From Lachnospiraceae bacterium (GTDB taxonomy: Bacteria; Bacillota; Clostridia; Lachnospirales; Lachnospiraceae), in the NCBI GenBank assembly GCA_017392525.1, contig JAFOVD010000013.1, positions 1-43,745 of the forward strand: 43,745 nucleotides of DNA, given 5' to 3'. The position numbers were made by a program, and so were the translations under genes. Of the stretch, positions 8,190 to 15,284 are shown piece by piece; position 1 is the first letter of the stretch; every line of letters starts with the position of its first letter. A model generated the notes under the pieces. That model did not search any database, had not been told where the DNA came from, and was given only the letters and a program-made list of their open reading frames with translations.

Positions 8190-8850
8190 GTTATTTCTAG
8201 TTTTATCATACAAAATGTATTACATAATATATGATACTTATAAACGTTGATTTTAAGCCATTTTTCAATATCTGGCTCCTGTTGTTGTACTGAGTATCAT
8301 TATCTATTGTTTATAAATATCAGCACGTAATTCGTATTATAACACAAATCATCCTGTTTCTTATGTTCTATTTTGTATTTTTTACTATATTTTGTTTTAT
8401 AGTCTCTATTATCATTGTTCTTATGTGTTATTTTATATTCCTAAATATATTATTTTATACATTACAAAACATATTTTATCATGCATTTCATGTTTTATTA
8501 TAGCATGTATTTTATATTGTATTTATAAATATATTTCGTAATGTATTGTGAATTATATTTTGAAATATGTTCTGTAATATGTTATTAAATATGCTTCATC
8601 TTGCATTACTTAATATGTTTGGTATGGTGCTATATGTGATACTTTGAATGATATTGTAGAATATATGTAGCATTATATTATAGAATGTATTACATATTAT
8701 ATTATGTATGATACTTTGTAATATGCTATCCATTATCTTTTAGCTTATATGTTATCATTTAGCACGAATATATGTATATTACCGAACATATTACGTTTTA
8801 TAGTATATATTATATTATGTAATATGTTTCGTAATAGAAAGCATAGTTTA
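8190..8850. repeat. AT-rich repeat array upstream of parA, candidate centromere (parS/parC)
   Basis: About 650 bp of non-coding, very AT-rich sequence is built from degenerate reiterations of a short motif resembling TAATATGTT or its complement AATGTATTA. Examples lie around 8212, 8536, 8576, 8609, 8686, 8718 and 8782. The most symmetrical copy, ATATTATGTAATAT, is at 8812-8825. Irregular spacing and the absence of an ORF argue for a protein-binding array rather than a degraded gene. Centromeres of type Ib par systems are usually repeat arrays next to parA. It may instead, or also, act as a DNA-unwinding element. Confidence 0.5.
8217..8237. promoter_or_regulatory. Candidate partition-protein operator in parA promoter
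   Basis: A 21-bp near-palindrome whose half sites are GTATTACATA and TATATGATAC lies about 50 bp upstream of the parA start. Its core is the reverse complement of the TATTATGTAATAT motif repeated farther upstream. Ribbon-helix-helix partition proteins usually repress their own operon by binding such sites. Assignment is inference from position and symmetry. Confidence 0.4.
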
Positions 8851-9541
8851 GCTGATTCCGCTATTTTTACCCAGGTAGATACTCTTCTTTATGCCTATGC
8901 ATACAAAAGCAACGACACGGTGTAGTATAGGTATAAACGACCCGATTTTTGCTTATTCCTGGCTATTTTAAATTTTCGATTTTCAGAGCCTTCTAGGTAG
9001 GATTATAGCATATTTGATCCTGAAAAACGATTTTTTATTTTTCAATAATTAGAGGACATTTCGTAGCATTATGTGGATTAAGGTGGATTTTCATAGAACC
9101 CTGGGAAAAAGAGTATTATATTTAAATAGTATAAATATCATCTATTATATAATATCTGATATCATATAACATGTATGCTAATTTATTTATATTATAGAGA
9201 ATAGTACAGGAATATGATAGATATATGATTGAATTATGATAGGATGTATGCTAATATACAATATGAATTGTATTATAAATAGCCACAATTCTAGTAATTT
9301 TGAATAAATATCCTTCAGTTTTATAAAATGAAGAAATAATTGCACCAATTATCTGATTATATTAATTTTAATCTGAATATTAGTATTATAATAAATATAG
9401 TTGGTTCTAAAATCAACAATAGCATGTTGTTGTTCTTTTAATTATTTATATATTTCTTACAAACAAACAATTTAATTTACTTATCTTTATTTAGGGAATC
9501 CAGAAAACCCAGTATCTATATGCATTTCAATGTATTTTGCT
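8851..9541. other. Gene-free, mixed-composition segment between centromere-like array and iterons
   Basis: No credible gene is visible. The part at 8850-9110 is less AT-rich than its surroundings. It contains the short sequence TGTGGATTA at 9072-9080, one mismatch from the DnaA box TGTGGATAA. From 9115 to 9480 the sequence is again extremely AT-rich without clear repeats, a suitable DNA-unwinding region next to the iterons. Functional assignment is inference. Confidence 0.35.
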
Positions 9542-9839
9542 GACGCGAAATTGGAGCAAAAGAACATCAAATTAGTGAAATTTTACGCAATAAAAGTGAA
9601 AGAGAACATAAAAAAGGTTAAAGATAACGCAATATGGGGGTATTCCGGATAGGAGAATTGTCGCAAAAAAGGAGTTAATTGTATTATCCGGGAACAAAGA
9701 ATGAACTTTTGAGGAGTTATTTAACGCAAAATAGGTCAGATCATAAAAGATAACGCAATTTTGGAGTTACATATTATAGAACTTAACGCAGAATTGGAGT
9801 TTTTGATTGCTATGATGTGATTTTACAGAAATTGGAACA
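9542..9839 (-). repeat. Iteron block I (reverse orientation), about seven copies
   Basis: Copies begin near 9542, 9624, 9659, 9721, 9751, 9783 and 9821. The clearest are TAACGCAATTTTGGAGTTA (9751-9769) and TTAACGCAGAATTGGAGTTT (9783-9802). Their reverse complement, approximately CTCCAAAATTGCGTTA, is a variant of the block II repeat, so they are the same family in the opposite direction. Spacings are irregular. The last copy is degenerate. Confidence 0.75.
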
Positions 9840-9889
9840 TAATCTGACGTATCCAGGTAAATAAATGAGCAATAGGCGTTAAGAAAAGA

Positions 9890-10296
9890 TACCAAATTGT
9901 CGACAATAAGAAAGTAAGTACTAATCTGTAGGCGAAATATGGTGAGAAGCTCCTTTTTTGTAGGCAATTAAAGTACATAACCGACTGTTATTAATTGAGA
10001 ATAGTACTAAATTGTCGGCTGTGTATAAAGTAAAAATTAACATAAAATGAAGTATTTCTTGCATTTTTATAAACTCAAGAATTAAAAACGGCAATAAAAA
10101 TACTAAATTGTCGTTATAAAAGTATTTGCAAAGTACTAAAGTGTCGTATATAATAGCAAACAAAGGTACCAAATTGTCAGCAAGTTAGTTTGAGAGTACT
10201 AAAGTGACGTTTGAGAATTATTAAAACTCCCAAATCGTCGGTAAATACAGTGCTTTAGACCAATCTGTAGGCTTAAAAAGTACCAAATAATCTGTT
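9890..10296 (+). repeat. Iteron block II (forward orientation), about ten copies upstream of rep
   Basis: The consensus is TAC(C/T)AAATTGTCG. Copies start near 9890, 9919, 10005, 10101, 10134, 10167, 10197, 10227, 10257 and 10281. Three at 9890, 10005 and 10101 match the 13-mer consensus exactly. The copies at 9919 and 10257 belong to a variant sharing AATCTGTAGGC. The last copy ends 26 bp before the rep start, so the block overlaps the rep promoter. This arrangement is typical of iteron origins bound by Rep_3-type initiators and of rep autoregulation. Confidence 0.85.
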
Positions 10297-10322
10297 AATA
10301 ATAGCCAAATAAGAGGGATACT

Positions 10323-11720
10323 ATGGCAAATAAAGAAAAGAATATTAATGGTGATTCTGTTAATATGTCCAATTACCTCATCAGGGCTAAGAAACAGTCT
10401 AATCTTCTGGAATCTAAGATTGAAGTAATGGCAATAAAGAAGCTGGAGACGGATTTGATTTCTGTGCCTGATCGAGATCCAAATGGCGTAGAGTATACCT
10501 ATGATGCTGTAGAGTTTAAGTCTGATGAATTAAAGGCCCTAATGGGCCGTAAGGGCGGTAGTTTCTATAGCAACCTAAGGGATGCTGCATCCCGTATGAT
10601 GCAGCGTTATATTGCTATTGAGGAGCCGGAATCACGACAGTTTAAGTTTAATCATTATTATCACGATGTAAGCTATAACAACGGTACATTTCGTGTTGTT
10701 TTCGAGAATGGTATGCAACCATATATCAAGGAGATTCAGGCGAATTATACGAATTTATCCTTGCCAATTCTGTGGTCATTTAAGACAAATGGCGCATTTC
10801 AGTTGTATACGCATCTTCGAAGCTACATGTATAAGATCGATTCGAAGCCACGTATGGGTGAGAAACAGGAAGATCAGGAGAGCATTGTGAAGGAGTATAA
10901 GCTTTCTGAGCTGCGTGTGGATCTGGGATTTGTTAATCTGGAAGAGGATGATGCAATTCGTGCGGAAGCCAAGAAGGCCAGACCAAACTGGGACAAGATA
11001 GATAATCTTGATAAAACTCCGAAATACAAACGCTGGTCGGATTTTTATGCACGAGTAATTAAGCCGGGAATCAAGGAAATTAATGAAAAGTCTGATATCT
11101 ATATCAAGGAACCTGAGACGGTTAAGACCGGTAAGGGCGGTAAAATCACATCCATAAAGTTTTATGTGCAATACAATACGAAATACTTTGAAAATGGCGG
11201 TGAAGACGTAGATACAGGCGTTAGAAATGTTTCTGCGACAGATGGCATAGAAGTTGTCGAGATTTATAACAATGCTACTCCGGAGAAGCTAAATGCTGTT
11301 CTGAGCCTGTTTAAGGACGTAGAAATCGATTTAAAGGAGGCTGAGATACTTCTTAACGATGCAGATGGCGATTTAGACGAAATACGTAAGGCATACGAGT
11401 ATGTTTGTACTATTGGCGAAGTTAATAACTTTATGGGGTATATGCGAAAGGCCATTAAAGAACATTATGCTGATCAGGCACAGACAGAAGTCGTATATGG
11501 CAGCCAGGAGCGTGCCGAGTTTGTTCAGAATATGAGAGAGTCTATGCAGTCTGTAGACGTTCAGGAGGCTGCATGGAAGCGTTTACAGAGTAAAGATAAT
11601 TATGCTATGTTTCTTCAGTATTTGGAGTCTCAGCAGCTTACAGAGGAAGTTTTTGATATAGCTTTTGATACTGCTGATAAGATTAAGATGTACACTAAGT
11701 GGGTTCGTGAAGGAATGTAA
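10323..11720 (+). CDS. Replication initiator, Rep_3 superfamily
   Basis: The 465-aa protein has two winged-helix-type domains typical of iteron-plasmid initiators (PF01051). The N-terminal domain begins NYLIRAKKQSNLLESKIEVM and contains the characteristic AFQLYTHLRSYMYK. The second domain carries RWSDFYARVIKPGIKEINEK, followed by TSIKFYVQYN. About 150 C-terminal residues extend beyond the usual Rep_3 core and are mostly helical. It would bind the flanking iterons, open the AT-rich region and load the replisome. AGAGGG lies upstream of the ATG. Iteron blocks precede and follow the gene, which favours autoregulation and iteron-based copy control. Close relatives would be expected on Butyrivibrio chromids and megaplasmids, but that comparison was not run. 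Confidence 0.92.
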   Translation: MANKEKNINGDSVNMSNYLIRAKKQSNLLESKIEVMAIKKLETDLISVPDRDPNGVEYTYDAVEFKSDELKALMGRKGGSFYSNLRDAASRMMQRYIAIEEPESRQFKFNHYYHDVSYNNGTFRVVFENGMQPYIKEIQANYTNLSLPILWSFKTNGAFQLYTHLRSYMYKIDSKPRMGEKQEDQESIVKEYKLSELRVDLGFVNLEEDDAIRAEAKKARPNWDKIDNLDKTPKYKRWSDFYARVIKPGIKEINEKSDIYIKEPETVKTGKGGKITSIKFYVQYNTKYFENGGEDVDTGVRNVSATDGIEVVEIYNNATPEKLNAVLSLFKDVEIDLKEAEILLNDADGDLDEIRKAYEYVCTIGEVNNFMGYMRKAIKEHYADQAQTEVVYGSQERAEFVQNMRESMQSVDVQEAAWKRLQSKDNYAMFLQYLESQQLTEEVFDIAFDTADKIKMYTKWVREGM

Positions 11721-11740
11721 ATAGAATATATGTGATTTAT

Positions 11741-11770
11741 AGAGATCTGGTTTTTCCAGGTCTCTTTTTT
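11741..11770 (+). terminator. Intrinsic terminator of rep
   Basis: The stem AGAGATCTGG / CCAGGTCTCT (one G-T pair) has a TTTTT loop and is followed by a T-run. It begins 21 bp after the rep stop codon. Confidence 0.88.
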
Positions 11771-11771
11771 T

Positions 11772-12116
11772 ATAACCAAAATTGTCGTCAACTTTTAATT
11801 AACGCAAATTTGGAGAATCCAAAATATTGTGACGTCATATCATCAAAATAATAATTGTGGAACCAAAAAATCAAACTTTTCTCAATTTCAGGAAAATCAA
11901 TTCGTTGTAAAAAAACCCGAAAATAAAGGATTTTATTGAATATGTGAAGAAATTGTGATAAAGTATATGTCGTCATATGAAATAAGATGTCAATTAACTG
12001 ACTCCAAAAATGCGTCAATTAAAACCAGAAAAAGTACCAAATTGGCGTCAATTAAAGCAATTTTCGATACCAAATTGACGTTATGTTAGATAAAACTGAT
12101 ACCAAACTGTCGTTTT
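11772..12116. repeat. Iteron block III downstream of rep, mixed orientation
   Basis: Further copies lie at 11772-11788 (ACCAAAATTGTCGTC), 11799-11816 (reverse: TTAACGCAAATTTGGAGA), 12001-12020 (CTCCAAAAATGCGTCAATT), 12035-12053 (TACCAAATTGGCGTCAATT), 12068-12083 (TACCAAATTGACGTTA) and 12100-12116 (TACCAAACTGTCGTTTTT). Between them GACGTCATAT (near 11831) and GTCGTCATATGA (near 11968) form a partial direct repeat. There is no gene in the 447-bp gap. It could be a copy-control (incompatibility) locus or a second initiator-binding arm of the origin. Confidence 0.75.
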
Positions 12117-12118
12117 TA

Positions 12119-12144
12119 ATAAAAAAGCAGCACCTAAGTGCTGC
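12119..12144 (-). terminator. Intrinsic terminator of the recombinase-like gene
   Basis: The perfect hairpin GCAGCAC/GTGCTGC with loop CTAA (12127-12144) is followed on the minus strand by TTTTTTATTA. It lies 24 bp beyond the stop codon of the leftward recombinase-like gene and separates it from iteron block III. Confidence 0.85.
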
Positions 12145-12167
12145 AAAGTGATGTATGTATGGAAGAA

Positions 12168-13028
12168 CTATTTTCGAATTGAGATGTGATTTAAATCAAT
12201 TGCCTGCAAACCAAGCTCTGGAATTACATTTTCATATCTTCGGAGCCAGTTTGGCATGATTCCTAAGTATTCAGCAACAGTCTTCTCGGGAATACCCTGA
12301 GATAACATGGAAGCAATTGAGCCATTTCGAATATCGGATAGGGTAAAGCTGGAATCTGGAAAAGCTTTCTGGAAATGTCGCTCCAAATCACGGATTCTTA
12401 GCTGATTGCCATTTCTATTTTCGAAAAGATATTCATCCGGGCTGGCATATCGGAAGTAATCGTTCAAGATGTCGACTAAATCGTTTGTAAGTTTGATGTT
12501 TCTGTCTTTACGTCTCGCATGAACCTTGAGGTATGGGTGATTGGACTGATCCAGGTAGAAATCTTCAATTTTAATACGACTTATTTCACTGACAGAGAGT
12601 CCACACTTGATAATTAGGGACAAAACCAGAAACATCTCAGGATTTCTGCTGGAGCGAGAGAGTAATGTATCCATTTCTTCAATAGAAGGAACATGGTGCT
12701 CTTCAATATGTTTAGGAGCTTCAGGCATAAAATTGATTCGTACAAAAGGATTAAATGCATAGTCAATATGGTAAATCGCAGTGTTTTTCAAAAGAAAGTT
12801 TGAAAAAGAGCGAAGTTTAGCCTGGCGCACAAGGATAGTTGAACGTTTAATATTTTTGGTTTGTAGTTGGTTAAAGTAAGCCTGACTATCCAAGGGTGTA
12901 ATTTCCAAAAAAGGCTTTCCAAGATAGGTAGTTATCTCTTCAATAGCATGTCTGTATTCTCTTCGTGACTGATCGGATTTCAAATTACTTGCGAAATCTG
13001 ACCAGATTTGTTCATTGATAATATTCAT
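12168..13028 (-). CDS. Tyrosine-recombinase-fold protein with degraded active site
   Basis: The 286-aa protein has the full phage-integrase layout: an N-terminal SAM-like core-binding domain (about residues 5-95) and a C-terminal catalytic fold (about 110-275). Aligned by eye to XerD, the first catalytic Arg is replaced (GLRVSE becomes GLSVSE, Ser145). The HxxR box has become SDIR (Ser231, Arg234 kept), the following His is Asn235, and the His/Trp of LGH is Ile257. Only Arg234 and the nucleophile-position Tyr265 (LRRY) remain. It is therefore unlikely to recombine DNA in the usual way and may be a DNA-binding factor of the replicon. The reading frame is intact, so it is not a simple pseudogene. 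An iteron-like sequence (13037-13051) overlaps its ribosome binding site. A divergent active recombinase cannot be excluded. Confidence 0.8.
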   Translation of the reverse strand: MNIINEQIWSDFASNLKSDQSRREYRHAIEEITTYLGKPFLEITPLDSQAYFNQLQTKNIKRSTILVRQAKLRSFSNFLLKNTAIYHIDYAFNPFVRINFMPEAPKHIEEHHVPSIEEMDTLLSRSSRNPEMFLVLSLIIKCGLSVSEISRIKIEDFYLDQSNHPYLKVHARRKDRNIKLTNDLVDILNDYFRYASPDEYLFENRNGNQLRIRDLERHFQKAFPDSSFTLSDIRNGSIASMLSQGIPEKTVAEYLGIMPNWLRRYENVIPELGLQAIDLNHISIRK

Positions 13029-13392
13029 AATTGTTCACCAAATTCACGCAATTTATTTATTCTATTATACTTCATTTTGTCGCCACATGAAATATGCAAT
13101 ATTATAACGAAATGGTAAGTTCGCTCATATGGCGTCACAAGCAACTCATATTATAGCCTAACGGGGCGAAAATAGCCACAAAAAGATGACAGGCAGGAAA
13201 TTCTGCCCTGAAGCAAAAAAGAGGCGCAGATGTTCAATTATGAAGGTTTGTGAAGAAATGTTCATTTTGACGCAAAATCATAAATACATAAAATAAGACT
13301 AGTAAATAAAGAAAATGTGAAGTAATAGGATAAAAGAGTAGCATTCTTATCTGTTCTTCAGTAAAATGGGAAAAAGAAAAGAGGATATTAAA
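13029..13392. other. Intergenic region between recombinase-like gene and HD-HAD gene
   Basis: This divergent promoter region has no credible gene. It holds an iteron-like site at 13037-13051 (ACCAAATTCACGCAA), a partial one near 13268 (TTTGACGCAAAAT), and a small hairpin around 13192-13207 (GGCAG/CTGCC). TGGCGTCACAAG near 13128 resembles the right half of the iterons. Function is not established. Confidence 0.4.
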
Positions 13393-14967
13393 TTGAGAAT
13401 AGATAGAGAACATATAAAGAAAAGATTTCAGGAATATGTTGAGAGATATGATATTTCTGATACTAAAATCAAATTGAAATACGATCATACATATCGAGTG
13501 GCAGAATTAAGTGATCGCATTGCAAAAAGCCTTAATTTGACAGATGAAGATAGGAATATTGCATGGACACTGGGTATGTTTCATGACATAGGCCGTTTTG
13601 AGCAGGTAAGAAGATACGGAACCTTTGAAGATGCTAAATCTATAAATCATGCTGCTTTAAGTGCAGATATCTTATATGTAGATGGCTTGGTAGATGATTT
13701 TATAGAAGACGTTAATCCGGAAGAAAATAGGCTTATGGAGAAGACCGTGCGTTTACATAATGTATTTAAACTGCCGGAGGAAATGACGGATAGAGAACTT
13801 CTCTTCGCCCAGATCTTACGAGATGCTGATAAGATTGATATCTTAAAAGTAAATTGCGATATCCCATTGACGGAGATATATAACGTTTCAGAGGAGAGAC
13901 TAAAAAACGATGAAGTCTCTGATGCAGTAATGAGATGTGCGTTATCCTGGCAAAATGTAGATCGTCGCTTTAACAAGACAAGCATAGACCGTTTGATTGC
14001 GCATATATGTCTTGTATATGGACTTGTTTATCCGGAGAGTTTACACATTGTAAAGGAACAGGGATATTTGGAACAGATGTTGCATTTCCAGAGTCATAAT
14101 TACAAGACTCTTGGCTGTTTAAAACGTCTTGAGGGATGTATGAAGCAGTTTATGAGAAGCAAAGATACAGACTACAAAATAGTGTTTACTGACATTGATG
14201 GCACTTTTATCAATAAGAAAAAGGAAGTTATGCCTATTACTAAAGCAGCGGTTCATGATTTTGTGAAGGCGGGAGGCGAGCTGGTGCTCTGCTCTTCCCG
14301 TTCAGCAACGGGAATGAAAGTTGTTGCTGAACAGCTGGATGTGCCTTGCTGTATTTCGGCCTTTGGCGGTGCTCTTTTAATTGATGAAAATGGACAGACA
14401 GTGTATGAGAAAGGCATGCCTCAGCCTGTGGCAAAAGAAGTGATTGATTATCTGGAGAATGAATTTCCACAGGTTACCTGGAATATCTACACTTCCGAGG
14501 ACTGGTTTGTAAAGGATAGAGACAATGATATTATTCGACATGAGGAGGATGTTGTTAAAATCCAGTCTACAGTCGGCACAATTGAAGATGTTGAAAAGAA
14601 TAGGATGGTTGATAAGATTCTATGCATCACATCAGAGAATGATATATCTAATCTGGAAATGAATCTGCAACGCAGATTTCCAGATCTTCATATTGTAAAA
14701 TCCGGTGACAAGTATCTGGAAGTCAATGAAAACGGGGTAAATAAAGGTATATCCGTTCAAAAGATGTGTCAGGTACGTGGAATAGATCAGAGTGAAACCA
14801 TTGGGTTTGGTGATAATTTTAATGATTTCGAGATGCTTCATGAAGTTGGCCAGGGCGTTACCATGAGAAGCGCTGTGGAGGCCTTGAAGGATGCGATGTA
14901 TTTTATAACAGAAAGCAATAATGATGATGGCGTGGGTCGTGCATTATATAAGCTAATGAGAAAATGA
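13393..14967 (+). CDS. HD-domain phosphohydrolase fused to Cof-type HAD phosphatase
   Basis: Two hydrolase domains lie in one chain. The N-terminal HD domain has all metal ligands: YDHTYRV, FHDIGR, NHA and the distal RDADKID. From about residue 255 a Cof/YkrA-type HAD domain follows, with motif I FTDIDGTFI, motif II LCSSRS, the lysine region NKGISVQKM and motif IV GFGDNFNDFEML. Both halves act on phosphorylated small molecules or nucleotides in the cytoplasm; the substrate is unknown. I place the start at TTG 13393 because AAAGAGGA lies 8 bases upstream. The in-frame ATG at 13366 has no ribosome binding site and would add nine residues. It is the first rightward gene beyond the origin and seems to be transcribed alone. 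Confidence 0.85.
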   Translation: MRIDREHIKKRFQEYVERYDISDTKIKLKYDHTYRVAELSDRIAKSLNLTDEDRNIAWTLGMFHDIGRFEQVRRYGTFEDAKSINHAALSADILYVDGLVDDFIEDVNPEENRLMEKTVRLHNVFKLPEEMTDRELLFAQILRDADKIDILKVNCDIPLTEIYNVSEERLKNDEVSDAVMRCALSWQNVDRRFNKTSIDRLIAHICLVYGLVYPESLHIVKEQGYLEQMLHFQSHNYKTLGCLKRLEGCMKQFMRSKDTDYKIVFTDIDGTFINKKKEVMPITKAAVHDFVKAGGELVLCSSRSATGMKVVAEQLDVPCCISAFGGALLIDENGQTVYEKGMPQPVAKEVIDYLENEFPQVTWNIYTSEDWFVKDRDNDIIRHEEDVVKIQSTVGTIEDVEKNRMVDKILCITSENDISNLEMNLQRRFPDLHIVKSGDKYLEVNENGVNKGISVQKMCQVRGIDQSETIGFGDNFNDFEMLHEVGQGVTMRSAVEALKDAMYFITESNNDDGVGRALYKLMRK

Positions 14968-15130
14968 AAAAATATATGATAAAACATATGATGAGAAGTA
15001 ATACATATAGGATGAATAAAATATATTATGTAATATAGTATAAAACATACATATAATATAATAATTAGCGATGCCCGAACAATAAAGTCAGTATTAAGAA
15101 GAATATATTAGAAATAAAAGAAAAAGGTGG
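14968..15130. repeat. Second small cluster of the AT-rich palindromic motif
   Basis: Downstream of the HD-HAD gene, AT-rich sequence again contains ATATATGAT, CATATGAT, AATACATAT and the 15-mer TATATTATGTAATAT at 15022-15036. The same 15-mer occurs at 8811-8825 in the array next to parA. No gene is visible. It may be a satellite binding site of the partition protein, or simply AT-biased spacer. Confidence 0.3.
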
Positions 15131-15166
15131 ATCCCTCTATACGAAGACACGTATAGAGGGATTTTT
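15131..15166 (+). terminator. Intrinsic terminator after the HD-HAD gene
   Basis: A perfect 12-bp stem (ATCCCTCTATAC / GTATAGAGGGAT) with an 8-nt loop is followed by TTTT. It lies 163 bp after the HD-HAD stop and shields the next operon from read-through. Confidence 0.85.
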
Positions 15167-15284
15167 AACGTAAAATATCAAAAAATAACAATTCACATGA
15201 AAAGATAGGGAAAGATAAAGTGGATGCAAAGCCACATAATATGCTTATAGGTTATATATTTTATATTACGGAGGGCTAATAAGC

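Noticed and set aside
9542-10296. CRISPR array
   Set aside because: The repeats are only about 13-19 bp, degenerate, irregularly spaced and inverted between blocks, with no cas genes; they adjoin a Rep_3 gene, so iterons explain them.
12168-13028. Integrase of an integrative element or prophage
   Set aside because: Key catalytic residues are missing, no attachment-site duplication or tRNA gene is near, and no phage or conjugation genes accompany it.
15021-15036. dif-type chromosome dimer resolution site
   Set aside because: ATATATTATGTAA resembles the right half of the Bacillus dif site, but the left half does not fit and the same motif recurs in the AT-rich array near parA, so a partition-protein motif is the simpler reading.
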